A stretch of DNA of 64,000 bases from Thermococcus sp. JdF3 (GTDB lineage Archaea > Methanobacteriota_B > Thermococci > Thermococcales > Thermococcaceae), in contig NZ_SNUK01000006.1 in assembly GCF_012027495.1 (NCBI RefSeq), positions 1-64,000 of the forward strand, written 5' to 3'. Both the position numbers and the translations under genes were made by a program. Under the pieces are notes generated by a model. The model was not told the origin of the DNA and did not search any database. It saw only the letters and a list, made by a program, of their open reading frames with translations. This document shows positions 1 through 13,645 of the stretch, piece by piece (position 1 is the stretch's first letter; every line of letters starts with the position of its first letter).

Positions 1-1353
<1,353 letters not shown>

Positions 1354-1406
1354 ATCGCCGGAAAATCCGTCCGGGGGGTTTAAGAGGTGTTGGGCCTGCC
1401 TTCCGT

Positions 1407-1483
1407 GGGCCGGTAGCTCAGCCTGGGAGAGCGTCGGCTTTGCAAGCCGAAGGCCCCGGGTTCGAATCCCGGCCGGTCCACCA
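1407..1483 (+). tRNA. tRNA-Ala (anticodon TGC) in the rRNA spacer
   Basis: Acceptor arm GGGCCGG pairs with CCGGTCC, discriminator A, and CCA is encoded. The anticodon loop tttgcaa gives TGC, read as alanine. The T loop ttcgaat is present. It lies between 16S and 23S, as is standard for euryarchaeal rRNA operons. Confidence 0.97.
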
Positions 1484-1551
1484 CGAAGAGATGCACATCC
1501 CGAGCCCGGCTCGGGGTGGAAGGGTCCGAGATCCCGAACAGGGATCACGAT

Positions 1552-1597
1552 GAGGACCGTGCACAGGCCGATTGACCCAAAAAATGCCCAGCCCCCT
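1552..1597 (+). other. pre-23S processing stem, 5' arm
   Basis: The 26 bases at 1552-1577 are complementary to 4658-4683 with a single G-U pair. After a small internal loop, 1584-1596 pairs with 4639-4651. The two helices separated by an asymmetric loop resemble the bulge-helix-bulge that archaeal tRNA-splicing endonuclease cuts to release pre-23S rRNA. The pairing is seen; the endonuclease role is established for archaeal rRNA. Confidence 0.85.
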
Positions 1598-1607
1598 GAG
1601 TAGGGGG

Positions 1608-4634
<3,027 letters not shown>

Positions 4635-4636
4635 AA

Positions 4637-4683
4637 AGGGGGGCTGGGCATTTGATAGGTCAATCGGCCTGTGCGCGGTCCTC
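4637..4683 (+). other. pre-23S processing stem, 3' arm
   Basis: Complementary partner of 1552-1597. The outer helix is 4658-4683 and the inner helix 4639-4651, with ttgata as the loop between them. No 5S rRNA follows before the next protein gene, consistent with Thermococcales, where 5S lies elsewhere. Confidence 0.85.
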
Positions 4684-4797
4684 AAGCCCTTAAATCTCGT
4701 TTCTGTCCGGGTGATTACATCTCAATATTGAACTTCCAGTCATGATGCTTTTCCACAACCGTTAAAACCCACCAGCGGAGCTTTTCTTGGTGATGAA

Positions 4798-5274
4798 ATG
4801 AGAGTGCTGATACTTGATCTCGATGGCACACTCTGGGATCACCCCGACGCCTCCCGACTCAGCCCACTCTACGAGTTCCACGGCGATTATCTGGTTGATT
4901 CTACAGGCGAGGAACTCCATCTCTTTCCAGGGGTCAGGGAGTTCCTCGAATGGTCGAGTGAGAGGTTCGTTCTGAGCATAGCGAGCTGGAACGTTGAAGA
5001 GAAGGTTAGGCCAATCCTCGAAGGCTTTGGCCTTTGGGACTACTTCAGGTTTCCAAAGATAGAGAACCACCCGGACAAGGCAGATATGATAACGAGAACG
5101 CTCCGGGAGCTGGAGCTTTCGGGATACGATGTTGGGGGAGTCATCTACGTGGACGACAGGGATATCCACATCGAAGACGTTAAAACCATAGTCCCGTCTA
5201 TTCAGTTCATCCATATGTGGAAAGATGCCAAAAGTTTTGAGGAGCTGAGGAAACTCCTTGAAAGGATGGGGTGA
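4798..5274 (+). CDS. MDP-1-like HAD phosphatase
   Basis: 158-residue HAD-superfamily hydrolase resembling magnesium-dependent phosphatase-1. The nucleophile motif DLDGT is at residues 7-11, an ASWN segment (motif II region) near 62, and YVDDRD near 117 supplies the acidic metal-binding pair. The cap is minimal, as in MDP-1. Natural substrate unknown; eukaryotic MDP-1 acts on protein phosphotyrosine and fructosamine phosphates. Start chosen for the strong SD ggtgat just before ATG. The DUF366 gene follows after 4 bases, so the two are probably cotranscribed. Confidence 0.85.
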   Translation: MRVLILDLDGTLWDHPDASRLSPLYEFHGDYLVDSTGEELHLFPGVREFLEWSSERFVLSIASWNVEEKVRPILEGFGLWDYFRFPKIENHPDKADMITRTLRELELSGYDVGGVIYVDDRDIHIEDVKTIVPSIQFIHMWKDAKSFEELRKLLERMG

Positions 5275-5278
5275 TACC

Positions 5279-5845
5279 ATGGAGCTGCTCATCGTGAAGG
5301 ATAGACGCATCGACTATGACGGTTCTGCTATAGGAAGCCACTGGGCCTACAGGAACTTTGGGATACTCGGGAACTCTCTCATCGTCTTCCGTGGAAAGTG
5401 CGACGTCAAGGTTGAGGAGATGATTGACATCGAGGATCTCCGCGCGAGCAAGGAAATCAAGAGCGACGATATGGTTCACTACATAGTTGAGGTCTTCGAC
5501 CTTGTCAACACTCTCTTTGCCTCAACGCTCCAGAAGCTCTTCATAGCCCGGCTCTGCGAGGTTTTGGCTGAATATGGTGTGAAAACCCACAGGAAGGGCG
5601 ACGACATATACGTGAACGGCAGAAAGCTCAGCATCTCCATAGCAACGGTCTCCCCGGTCAGCGTCAAGATCCACATCGGGATAAACGTTGAGGCGAAGGG
5701 AATTCCTGAGGGTGTTGATGCCATCGGCCTGAAGGAGCTCGGCATAACGGAAGTAGAGGGCTTCATGGAGAATACCGGAAAGGCCCTCGTGGAGGAGTTC
5801 AACAAGGTGAAGAAGGACAGCCTGAAGGTCAGGTGGGCTCAGTAG
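5279..5845 (+). CDS. DUF366 family protein
   Basis: 188-residue soluble protein that I recognise as the archaeal DUF366 family; a Pyrococcus horikoshii member has a solved structure but no assigned function. No membrane segment or nucleotide-binding loop is apparent. I start at the ATG at 5279 preceded by gggGTGAT rather than the in-frame ATG 21 bases upstream, which lies inside the phosphatase gene. It follows the MDP-1-like gene closely, so it may act with that phosphatase (inference). The stop overlaps the convergent polyprenol-kinase-like gene by 7 bases. Confidence 0.8.
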   Translation: MELLIVKDRRIDYDGSAIGSHWAYRNFGILGNSLIVFRGKCDVKVEEMIDIEDLRASKEIKSDDMVHYIVEVFDLVNTLFASTLQKLFIARLCEVLAEYGVKTHRKGDDIYVNGRKLSISIATVSPVSVKIHIGINVEAKGIPEGVDAIGLKELGITEVEGFMENTGKALVEEFNKVKKDSLKVRWAQ

Positions 5846-6450
5846 AGGAGAAAGAGAAGACTCCCCACCAGAGGAACCGCCAGGTTATCGTCGAGCCAGC
5901 CCTGGTACTCGGCCAGGGTCAGGATGACTGCCCACCCTATTTTTCCCATCGCACCAGCATCAAGGAGAAGGAACGCTATCGCCAGCGCCGTCGCCAGGTA
6001 GCCAAGGCTTCCAGTCCAGTGCTTTCTCAGCTTGACGTTGAAACCGTGCCGCTTGAAGTAGAAGTGCCTGATTATCCCGGTCACGCCGTCGCTTATCGCC
6101 ATGGCAAGCAAAAGGGCCGTTGCGTACTCCTTCGGCAGAATCAGGGGTATCACCGAAGCCGAAAACGCGAAGAACACCTCACCGTAGTTGTGCTCTATCT
6201 GGTACCACGAGAACTCCCTCTTTTTGAGGTGCGGCCAGAGCTGAAAGACCCCGAAGATGAACGCCGCCGCGCTGAAGACCTTATCTGGAATCAGGCCGTA
6301 GTAGAACATCAGAACCGCCGGGACGATGCTGAAATGGATTATCTTCCTGTTCACCCACGTCCACTCGGGGCCGAGCTTCTTTGTAATGCCTATCGCGAGG
6401 AGTATGAACACCGCGGCGATGGCCGCATAGATGGCCCAGCTTGGGAGCAT
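5839..6450 (-). CDS. dolichol/polyprenol kinase-like membrane protein
   Basis: 203 residues, mostly hydrophobic, about six membrane segments. It resembles the SEC59/phytol kinase/CTP-dependent transferase group: NRKIIHFSI near the N-terminus, then DGVTGIIRH and RKHWTGSLGYLAT, matching the family's conserved DxxAxxxG- and K-T-x-EGS-like segments. A plausible role is phosphorylation of dolichol or another polyprenol to give the lipid carrier used in N-glycosylation, which would connect it to the GlcNAc-1-P transferase at 20514-21422 (inference). The start ATG at 6450 is preceded by ggtgg. Confidence 0.65.
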   Translation of the reverse strand: MLPSWAIYAAIAAVFILLAIGITKKLGPEWTWVNRKIIHFSIVPAVLMFYYGLIPDKVFSAAAFIFGVFQLWPHLKKREFSWYQIEHNYGEVFFAFSASVIPLILPKEYATALLLAMAISDGVTGIIRHFYFKRHGFNVKLRKHWTGSLGYLATALAIAFLLLDAGAMGKIGWAVILTLAEYQGWLDDNLAVPLVGSLLFLLY

Positions 6451-6482
6451 TCGTTCCACCAAAAAATGAGAGGGGGTTGGGG

Positions 6483-7367
6483 TTAATATGGGTTGCCCCC
6501 GAAGGCCTTCCCAACGGTCTCCAGTGCGGTGATGAAATCGCCCGCGTGGACGACGATGTACCACTCATCCGTCCTTGCGAGCTCTCCCCTAGACTTGCCG
6601 ACCAGCTCACCGTAGAGCCCCTGGATCCTAACCCTTGGCTCCGTCGTCGAGAGCTTGAGCGTTATCTCGGCCGGCCTCCCGTTCTCCCAGACCAGGCCAA
6701 CCTTGAGGCCCGCTTTGGTTTCCCTCCTCTTTCTCAGGCCGAGCCTGAGGTAGCGGAGCCTCTCCTCGGGAACTCCGTTCTCTTTGGCCTTCTCCCTGAA
6801 GTACTCTTCCGCAAGCGTCAGGCCGTGGAGCCCGAGGGCGTAGCCAAAAACAGGAATTCCGAGGTCTTTTCCCTTCCTCCCCTTGTAGGCGTAAACCTCT
6901 ATCCTTCCGCCTGAGCCCCGGGAGGCCGTATAAAATCCGTTTCCGGTATCGTTCCTGAAATCGCCCAGAAAATCCACCAGTTCATCGTACGCCGAAAAGG
7001 GAAGCGAAAAGCTCGCCCACGTTCCCCAGATCCTGGGGGGGACGGAGACGAAGCCCATCTCCTCGAGGTGGTACTCGATCGGTTTTGGCCTGAATACCAG
7101 AAAGCCCCTTTCCGTGAGCTCCATATCGAGGGACGTTCTTTCGCCGGGCAGCATTGCAAATTTGCCGTCGCTTTCAAAGTCCTTGGCCTTCAGCAGGCGG
7201 CTCCTCCTGATATGCCTCTCCTCCCGCGAGCCCGCCACGACGGGAACTGGAGTTCTCCTCCCGCTCTCCCTATCGTATGGCACTCTGAAACCCGCCTTAA
7301 GCAGCTCCTCCTGAATCTCCAGCGACGCCGGGAAAAACGCCTGCATTCTCCTCAGCTCTAACTCCAT
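6483..7367 (-). CDS. uncharacterised protein, probably Thermococcales-specific
   Basis: 294-residue soluble protein rich in Arg, Lys and Glu; no family recognised. No signal peptide, membrane segment or Walker motif. A Gly-rich stretch [22 protein letters not shown] lies in the middle, and a C-terminal part alternates beta-like strands ([28 protein letters not shown]). Start ATG 7367 has GGAGG seven bases upstream. Divergent from lysS with TATA-like elements near 7411-7420. Coding looks genuine from codon use and start signal. Confidence 0.75.
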   Translation of the reverse strand: MELELRRMQAFFPASLEIQEELLKAGFRVPYDRESGRRTPVPVVAGSREERHIRRSRLLKAKDFESDGKFAMLPGERTSLDMELTERGFLVFRPKPIEYHLEEMGFVSVPPRIWGTWASFSLPFSAYDELVDFLGDFRNDTGNGFYTASRGSGGRIEVYAYKGRKGKDLGIPVFGYALGLHGLTLAEEYFREKAKENGVPEERLRYLRLGLRKRRETKAGLKVGLVWENGRPAEITLKLSTTEPRVRIQGLYGELVGKSRGELARTDEWYIVVHAGDFITALETVGKAFGGNPY

Positions 7368-7498
7368 GGGGATGCCTCCATGTTACTTTTGTACGTAGTT
7401 TTACCAGCGGAATTTATAAAATTTTCTCCCTCGGAGTTGTCCCTCATGCCAAGCTTAAGCTTAAAAGCCCCTCCGCAGACCTAAGCGCGGTGGTGAGA

Positions 7499-9079
7499 AT
7501 GGTTCATTGGGCAGACTACATGGCTGAAAAGATTATCCGGGAGCGCGGCGACAGGGATGAATACGTTGTGGAGAGCGGAATAACTCCGAGCGGTTACGTT
7601 CACATAGGGAACTTCAGGGAGTTCTTCACGGCGTACATAGTCGGCCACGCCCTCAGGGACAGGGGGAAGAAGGTTCGCCACATCCACATGTGGGACGACT
7701 ACGACCGCTTCAGGAAGGTTCCAAAGAACGTGCCGCCCGAGTGGAAGGAGCACCTCACGAGGCCGGTTCGCGAGGTTCCGGACCCGTGGGGCTGCCACGA
7801 CAGCTACGCGGAGCACTTCATGGCCATATTCGAAGAGGAAGTGTCGAAGCTCGGCATAGAGGTGGACTTCCTCCACGCCTACGAGCTGTACAAGTCCGGT
7901 GAGTACGCCGAGGAGATAAGGACCGCCCTGGCCAAGCGCGAAGAGATAAAGGCCATACTCGACAAATACCGCGAGAGGGCCAAGCAGCCGCCCCTCGAAG
8001 AGAGCTGGCAGCCGGTTATGGTTTACTGCCCGAAGTGCAGGAAGGAGGCGGAGTTCGTTTCGTGGGACGGCGGGTGGAAGGTCTCCTACAAGTGCCCCCA
8101 CTGCGGTGGCGAGGGCGAGACCGACATAAGGGAGGGCAACGTCAAGCTCAGGTGGAGAGTCGACTGGCCGATGCGCTGGGCGCACTTCAAGGTGGACTTC
8201 GAGCCGGCCGGAAAGGACCACCTCGCCGCGGGCGGATCGTACGACACCGGCAGGGAGATAGTTGAGAAGATATTCGGCTGGCCGTCACCCATAGACCTGA
8301 TGTACGAGTTCGTCGGAATCAAGGGGCAGAAGGGCAAGATGTCCGGCAGCAAGGGCAACGTTATACTCCTCAGCGACCTCTACGAGGTGCTCGAGCCGGG
8401 AATAATCCGCTTCATATACGCCAAGGCGAGGCCGAACAAGGAGCTCAAGATAGACCTCGGCCTGGGCCTGCTCAACCTCTACGACGAGTTCGACAGGGTG
8501 GAGCGCATCTACTTCGGCCTTGAGCGGGCCAAGAACCCTGAGGAGGAAGAGGAGCTCAAGAGAACCTACGAGCTTTCGATGCCAAAGGTTCCCGACAGGC
8601 TGACCGCGCAGGCGCCATTCAGGTTCCTGGTCACGCTCGTCCAGATGCCTCACCTCGACGAGGAGGGCATAATCCGCGTTCTCCAGGAGCAGGGTCACGT
8701 TCCGGAGGAGCTCAGCGAAGATGACGTTGAGCGCATAAGGCTCCGCATACGCTTGGCTGGGAACTGGGTTGAGAAGTACGCCCCCGACAACGTGAAGTTC
8801 AGCATCCTGGAAGAGCCCCCGGAGATCGAGCTTAGGCCTGAAATCAGGGAGGCCATGCTCGAGGTCGCGGAGTGGCTCAGCTCCCGTGAGAGCTTTACCG
8901 TTGACGAACTCAACAACGCCATCTACGACGCCGCCAAGAAGCGTGAAATTCCGAGCAAGGAGTGGTTCAAGGCACTCTACAACGTCTTCATCGGCAAGGA
9001 TCGCGGTCCAAGGCTCGCGAGCTTCCTGGCTTCCCTCGACAGGGACTTTGTGATAAGGCGCCTCCGCCTGGAGGCTTAA
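7499..9079 (+). CDS. lysS: lysyl-tRNA synthetase, class I
   Basis: 526 residues. Charges tRNA-Lys with lysine in the cytoplasm. This is the archaeal class I enzyme, unrelated to the bacterial class II form: Rossmann core with HIGN near residue 34 in the HIGH position, a zinc-ribbon-like insertion ([11 protein letters not shown] ... YKCPHCGG), the KMSGSKG signature near 280, and an alpha-helical C-terminal anticodon-binding domain. Start taken at ATG 7499, which has GGTGGTG upstream; a GTG at 7490 is in frame but sits on the ribosome site. Confidence 0.96.
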   Translation: MVHWADYMAEKIIRERGDRDEYVVESGITPSGYVHIGNFREFFTAYIVGHALRDRGKKVRHIHMWDDYDRFRKVPKNVPPEWKEHLTRPVREVPDPWGCHDSYAEHFMAIFEEEVSKLGIEVDFLHAYELYKSGEYAEEIRTALAKREEIKAILDKYRERAKQPPLEESWQPVMVYCPKCRKEAEFVSWDGGWKVSYKCPHCGGEGETDIREGNVKLRWRVDWPMRWAHFKVDFEPAGKDHLAAGGSYDTGREIVEKIFGWPSPIDLMYEFVGIKGQKGKMSGSKGNVILLSDLYEVLEPGIIRFIYAKARPNKELKIDLGLGLLNLYDEFDRVERIYFGLERAKNPEEEEELKRTYELSMPKVPDRLTAQAPFRFLVTLVQMPHLDEEGIIRVLQEQGHVPEELSEDDVERIRLRIRLAGNWVEKYAPDNVKFSILEEPPEIELRPEIREAMLEVAEWLSSRESFTVDELNNAIYDAAKKREIPSKEWFKALYNVFIGKDRGPRLASFLASLDRDFVIRRLRLEA

Positions 9080-9081
9080 TC

Positions 9082-9768
9082 TCATTTTTTCGGCGCGTAA
9101 ACCTGGAAGTAGCTGTGCTCGTTCATCCTTTCACTGTGGAGTTGCCTGAAGTATAGCTTTGCCAGCAGTTCCACCGCGGTCTTTCCCCAGACGTTGAACC
9201 TGACGCGGAAATGCTCTTTTTCGCTCTGGAACTCCAGAACCACGGTCTTTTCGTCGGTGTCTGGTAAAACCCTGCTTATCCAGTACTCCGTGCCTACGAT
9301 CTGTCCGTTCATGAGAACCGGTAAAAGGGCCCTCAGGTCGGTGAACTGAAGGATGAACCTCCCACTCGGTTTGAGAACCCTTGCGACCTCTTTGAAGGTT
9401 GAATTTAGATCCATCGGTTCGAAATGAACGAGGCTGTCTATGAAAACAACGTAGTCGAAGCTGTTCTCCTCGAAGGGCAGTTTTCTGGCGTCTCCCTTCA
9501 CGAACTCGACCTTTGACCCTCTGTCCTTTGCGAATTCCCTTGCCTTGGAGAGCATGACGTCGCTGTTGTCGAGGGCAACGACGTTGAATCCCAGGTCTTC
9601 AAGGAGAAAGGAGAACCCCCCGGTCCCACAGGCCAGGTCGAGAACCCTTCCCCCCGCCGGCATGTGCTTCATCAGGAGCGGCTCCAGTGCTTCAATACGC
9701 TTTCGATACTCCTCCGAGTATACGTCCGTGTATGCCGGAAACGCCTCGTAGTACTTTTCGAAGCCCAT
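9082..9768 (-). CDS. class I SAM-dependent methyltransferase
   Basis: 228 residues. Rossmann methyltransferase with motif I VLDLACGTGG near residues 40-49, the acidic ribose-binding residue in VVALDNSD, then GDARKLPFEENSFDYVVF (motifs II-III) and VLKPSGRFIL. This is the UbiE/small-molecule type, and the substrate cannot be told from sequence. ATG 9768 is chosen because upstream codons run into the divergent promoter; there is no clear SD. Convergent with lysS, ending 2 bases after it. Confidence 0.85.
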   Translation of the reverse strand: MGFEKYYEAFPAYTDVYSEEYRKRIEALEPLLMKHMPAGGRVLDLACGTGGFSFLLEDLGFNVVALDNSDVMLSKAREFAKDRGSKVEFVKGDARKLPFEENSFDYVVFIDSLVHFEPMDLNSTFKEVARVLKPSGRFILQFTDLRALLPVLMNGQIVGTEYWISRVLPDTDEKTVVLEFQSEKEHFRVRFNVWGKTAVELLAKLYFRQLHSERMNEHSYFQVYAPKK

Positions 9769-9891
9769 GTTTTTACTTACTCGTGTGTCTTTAAATATTT
9801 GCCGCAAAAGTTTGTGTGGTTTTCTACTTTTTCCGAATTTTCTCGACAACAGGTTTTTATCCGCTCCCTCCAATGCATCTCGGTGGTGCCG

Positions 9892-10476
9892 ATGGAGTTT
9901 AACCTCATAATCACCGGAGTCGGCGGCCAGGGTGGATTGACGCTTTCAAGAATCGTTGGGAACGCCGCCATGCATGAGGGCTACAACGTCAGGATAGGTG
10001 AAACCCTTGGAATGAGCCAGCGCTATGGAAGCGTTCTCAGCTACCTCCGCTTTGGCGAGGAGGTATACTCACCCCTCATTGAGGAGGGTAAGGCAAACCT
10101 CATGCTCGCCCTTGAACCTGCCGAGGCTTTGAGAAACGCCCGGTTTTTGGGTAAAAACAGCACGGCCGTGATAAACGCCTATCCGATCCACACGGCAACG
10201 ACCCTCGTCGGGAAGGAGAAGTATCCGGAGCTGGAGGAGATAAAGGAAGCCATCGGCAAAATCTGCCCCGTGTACATGATGGACTTCCAGTGCGAGGCCG
10301 ATAGGATAAACCCCAGAACGCTCGGCGTCCTGATGCTCGGATACGCCTACGGGAAGGGCCTCGTACCCCTCAAGAAGGAGTCCCTCTACGAGGGGGTAAG
10401 GCTCACCCTCAGGGAGAAGCTCTGGGAGATCAACTTCAGGGCCCTTGAGCGGGGAATCGAGCTCGCAAAGGGCTGA
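9892..10476 (+). CDS. 2-oxoacid:ferredoxin oxidoreductase gamma-type subunit, IorB-like
   Basis: 194 residues. N-terminal GVGGQGGLTLSRI is the signature of the gamma domain of 2-oxoacid oxidoreductases. The closest match I recall is the beta subunit of indolepyruvate ferredoxin oxidoreductase, which with IorA oxidises arylpyruvates from aromatic amino acids to aryl-acyl-CoA and reduced ferredoxin. No iorA or other oxidoreductase subunit is nearby, so it is either a second IorB or partner to a distant subunit. Start ATG 9892 follows ggtggtg. Confidence 0.75.
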   Translation: MEFNLIITGVGGQGGLTLSRIVGNAAMHEGYNVRIGETLGMSQRYGSVLSYLRFGEEVYSPLIEEGKANLMLALEPAEALRNARFLGKNSTAVINAYPIHTATTLVGKEKYPELEEIKEAIGKICPVYMMDFQCEADRINPRTLGVLMLGYAYGKGLVPLKKESLYEGVRLTLREKLWEINFRALERGIELAKG

Positions 10477-10485
10477 CTTTTCTTT

Positions 10486-11652
10486 TCACTTGTTGTGCTT
10501 TATAAAGAATGCGTAGAATATCGCCGTCGCTATGACGTACAGCAGAGCAGTCGCGTAGAACGGATAGCTCAGAGACATGCCGAATAGCAGACCACCGACG
10601 TAGTTTCCCCCGCCGCGCATGAAGGTCGAGAATGCCCTTCTTATTCCGGCGGCCGTTGCCTTCTCCTCGGTCGAGAAGAAGCCCATCATGAAGGAGTCGT
10701 TTATGGGCCACACTATGTTCATGAGGATGGAGCGGACGACATAGAGCAGTGCCGCTAACAGGAAGGTCTCTATCGAGGGGAATATCGCGAAGAGAAAGGC
10801 CGCCATGCTCTGGAAGGACGTTATCACCTTGACCGGCCCTATCCTGTGAACCAGCTTTGGAAGGCCGAAGGAACCGAGGCCCATCGCCAGCTGCTGGAAA
10901 AAGAATATCCCGCTTATGGCCGCGAGCGTCTGCCCGAACTGGAGCTTGAAGTAGAGGCTCATGTAGGGTATCGTTATCCCTGCCCCGAAGCCTATCAGCG
11001 CGCTCGGAAGGGAGAACCTGAGTATCTTGACGACCAGCTCACGGTTCCAGTTTATCCTCGGGTTCCTCACGGGAACGTCCCGTATCATCAACAGCGCCGG
11101 GATCACGAGGGCGAACTGGAGGAGCGCCAGCGAGATGACCAGTCTGTAGGCTATTCCCTCAGTCAGCCCGAGCCCCACGAAAAAGTCCGGGGCAAAGCCC
11201 GCTATGAGGACTCCCAGGGCGTTGAATATCGTCCCGAGGCCAAAGCTTATCGAGAATGCATGATGGCGCCTCTCCTCACCAACCTCCTCGCTGAGTAGTG
11301 CCGTGAAATTCGGCTGTCTCAGCCCCATGTTCGCACCGACCAGGAAGAAGCCGAGGGCGAGGACGTAGTCGTTTACCGCTGCCACCTGGAGGAGCCTCCC
11401 GGCCAGTCCGAGGAGGGCGGAGATGAGGAGGGTTCTTCGGTAACCAAGCCTCAGTGAGACCTGGCCGGCTATAAGGAAGAACAGTCCCCCCGTGAACGTC
11501 TGTATCGAGAAGAACGTTCCCATCGCCGCCATATCGTAGCCTAAAACTGCCAGATAGAATGGCATGATGAATATTGAGAACTGGAGGAAGAGCTGGCCCG
11601 CCGCGTTGGCCGCTATGAGTATCTTCGCGTCCCTGCTGTAGTCCTGGAACAT
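10486..11652 (-). CDS. MFS transporter
   Basis: 388 residues with 12 predicted membrane segments and the major-facilitator loop 2-3 signature (VSLRLGYRRTLL). Substrate unknown; general resemblance to sugar or drug efflux carriers. A TATA-like ttataaacgc on the minus strand about 25 bases before the ATG suggests a leaderless transcript. Four MFS genes occur in this window and are not close paralogues of one another. Confidence 0.85.
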   Translation of the reverse strand: MFQDYSRDAKILIAANAAGQLFLQFSIFIMPFYLAVLGYDMAAMGTFFSIQTFTGGLFFLIAGQVSLRLGYRRTLLISALLGLAGRLLQVAAVNDYVLALGFFLVGANMGLRQPNFTALLSEEVGEERRHHAFSISFGLGTIFNALGVLIAGFAPDFFVGLGLTEGIAYRLVISLALLQFALVIPALLMIRDVPVRNPRINWNRELVVKILRFSLPSALIGFGAGITIPYMSLYFKLQFGQTLAAISGIFFFQQLAMGLGSFGLPKLVHRIGPVKVITSFQSMAAFLFAIFPSIETFLLAALLYVVRSILMNIVWPINDSFMMGFFSTEEKATAAGIRRAFSTFMRGGGNYVGGLLFGMSLSYPFYATALLYVIATAIFYAFFIKHNK

Positions 11653-11654
11653 GT

Positions 11655-11672
11655 GCTAACGTTAATCTTAGC
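11655..11672. promoter_or_regulatory. inverted repeat at the start of the MFS gene
   Basis: GCTAA and TTAGC flank an 8-base spacer directly before the MFS start, between its TATA element and the ATG and within the divergent region shared with the PhoU-like gene. Placement over the expected transcription start suits a repressor site. The arms are short, so it could be chance. Confidence 0.35.
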
Positions 11673-11740
11673 GTTTATAAGTCTGTCGAACCGAAGCCTT
11701 TTATACGCCGCCGCTCGTCTATATATCGGCGGTGATATCT

Positions 11741-12655
11741 ATGGAGTTCAGGAAAATCCAATTTACCGGCAGGAGTTCATACATAATATCCCTCCCCAAG
11801 AAGTGGGTCAGGGAACACGGCCTCAGCCAAGGAGACGTCGTTCCGCTCTCAATAAACCCTGACGGGAGCATAACGATATTCCCCAAGGAGCCGAAGGAGA
11901 TAAGTGAGAGGAAGGTCCTTACGATATCTCGCGAATATTCCCCCGACATGGCGGTCAGGCTCGTTATCTCGGCCTACATCCAGGGCTACGACGTTCTTGA
12001 GATTGTGCTCTCCGGCGAGATGCCCCTCTACAAGGTGAGGATGCGCAAGGTTCTCCAGAGCCTTCCGGGGGTCGAGATAATACTCGACGAACCCCAGCGC
12101 ATGGTCGCCAAGAGTCTCCTCGACGAGGAGGAGGTCAACCTGGCCGAGCTCCTCAACAGGATTCGCTCGCTCATAATGTCCATGCTCGGTGACCTTGAGC
12201 TTCTCATTCAAAACCCCGGTGAGGAGGAGATACTCAGGGATATCAACGACCTCGAGAACGAGCTGGACAGGTTCTACTTCCTCATAATCCGCGCGGTCAA
12301 CAGGATCCTCACCAAGCGCGGCGTCACCGAGGAGAGCGGCATAATCAGGAGGACCTTTGACCTGCTTGGCATACTCTTCATAGTCAGGAACATCGAGCGC
12401 ATCGGAGACCACATAACGCGCATTGCCGAGAACCCGGGCGAAGTAAACGTTCCGTATCTCAAGGAGAAGTTCGGCCAGATGATGGCCCAGATTGAGGAGC
12501 GCGACCTCACGAAGATCGACAGGCTGATGCTTGAGCTCAAGGGGGAGATACGCTCCATCGACTACCGCCAGTCAATAGCCCTTGAGAGCTACCGCAGGAT
12601 TCTCGAGTACCTTGAGAACATCGGCGAGACGATAATCAACATGGCGCTGAGCTGA
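11741..12655 (+). CDS. PhoU-type phosphate uptake regulator with AbrB-like N-terminus
   Basis: 304 residues. Residues 1-45 form a SpoVT/AbrB-like DNA-binding swapped-hairpin (FRKIQFTGRSSYIISLPKKWV), and residues 110-300 form a helical PhoU domain in two similar halves. In archaea such proteins are thought to regulate phosphate transport, but no pst genes are present here. Start ATG has GGCGGTGAT upstream, and TATA-like ttttatacg lies at about 11698-11706. The neighbours suggest a single-gene transcript. Confidence 0.85.
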   Translation: MEFRKIQFTGRSSYIISLPKKWVREHGLSQGDVVPLSINPDGSITIFPKEPKEISERKVLTISREYSPDMAVRLVISAYIQGYDVLEIVLSGEMPLYKVRMRKVLQSLPGVEIILDEPQRMVAKSLLDEEEVNLAELLNRIRSLIMSMLGDLELLIQNPGEEEILRDINDLENELDRFYFLIIRAVNRILTKRGVTEESGIIRRTFDLLGILFIVRNIERIGDHITRIAENPGEVNVPYLKEKFGQMMAQIEERDLTKIDRLMLELKGEIRSIDYRQSIALESYRRILEYLENIGETIINMALS

Positions 12656-12721
12656 GGTTCCTGTCTTTTCGTTTCCACAACTCTTTTAACCATTCGAGGA
12701 CTTTTTATTACGGTGGTTCTC

Positions 12722-13642
12722 ATGGTCGCGATAATAGTTCACGGCGGTGCCGGCACGATAAGGAAGGAGGAGCGCATTCCAAAGGTCATCGAAGGCGTTA
12801 GAGAGGCTGTTCTGGCCGGCTGGCGTGAACTCAAGAGGGGTTCTGCTTTAGATGCGGTCGAGGAGGCCGTCAAAGCCCTCGAGGACAACCCGCTCTTCAA
12901 CGCAGGCACGGGGAGCGTTCTTACCCTCGACGGGAAGGTCGAGATGGACGCCGCCATAATGCGCGGAAGAACCTTCGAAGCCGGCGCCGTTGCCGGAATC
13001 TGGGGGGTCAGGAACCCCATAAGCGTCGCGAGGAAGGTGATGGAGAAGACCGACCACGTGCTCCTCAACGGCGAGGGAGCGGTAAAGTTCGCCAGGCTCA
13101 TGGGCTTCGAGGAGTACGACCCGGTGACCGACGAGAGGCTGAAGCAGTGGGAGGAGCTGAGGAAGAAGCTCGTTGAAAGCGGAGAAACGAGGCACTGGAA
13201 GAAGCTCAATGAGCTCATCAAGGAGTACCCTGAGGTGCTGAGGAGTACCGTTGGGGCTGTTGCCTTCGACGGCGAGGAGGTAGTGGCAGGAACGTCCACC
13301 GGTGGGGTATTCCTCAAGATGTTCGGCAGGGTTGGCGACACCCCGATAATCGGCGGCGGAACCTACGCCAACGAGGTTGCAGGGGCTTCCTGCACCGGTC
13401 TCGGCGAAGTGGCGATAAAACTCGCCCTGGCAAAAAGCGCCACCGACTTCGTCCGCCTCGGAATGGACGCTCAGTCCGCCAGCGAGGCCGCGATAAGTCT
13501 CGCCACAAAGTACTTCGGCGCCGACACCATGGGCATAATAATGGTTGACGCCAGGGGCAACGTCGGCTTCGCGAAAAATACGAAACACATGAGCCACGCC
13601 TTCATGAAAGAGGGAATGGACGAACCCACAGCGGGGGTTTGA
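12722..13642 (+). CDS. plant-type L-asparaginase / isoaspartyl peptidase
   Basis: 306 residues. Ntn-hydrolase that splits autocatalytically before the threonine in RSTVGAVAF (about residue 177), which becomes the nucleophile. HGGAGT at the N-terminus and GDTPIIGGGTYA / TGLGE are substrate-site segments. It hydrolyses asparagine and possibly beta-aspartyl peptides. Matches in family and gene order the characterised T. kodakarensis enzyme TK2246 (recalled). Start ATG 12722 is preceded by cggtgg. The TGA stop is immediately followed, in the same frame, by the MFS gene. Confidence 0.92.
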   Translation: MVAIIVHGGAGTIRKEERIPKVIEGVREAVLAGWRELKRGSALDAVEEAVKALEDNPLFNAGTGSVLTLDGKVEMDAAIMRGRTFEAGAVAGIWGVRNPISVARKVMEKTDHVLLNGEGAVKFARLMGFEEYDPVTDERLKQWEELRKKLVESGETRHWKKLNELIKEYPEVLRSTVGAVAFDGEEVVAGTSTGGVFLKMFGRVGDTPIIGGGTYANEVAGASCTGLGEVAIKLALAKSATDFVRLGMDAQSASEAAISLATKYFGADTMGIIMVDARGNVGFAKNTKHMSHAFMKEGMDEPTAGV

Positions 13643-13645
13643 GCC

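Noticed and set aside
4690-4797. 5S rRNA or tRNA behind 23S
   Set aside because: The 100-base gap shows only the processing stem end and the promoter of the next gene.
4789-4811. GTGATGA followed by CTGA after 10 bases, C/D-box-like
   Set aside because: It is the ribosome site and first codons of the MDP-1-like gene; no C' or D' boxes and no rRNA match noticed.
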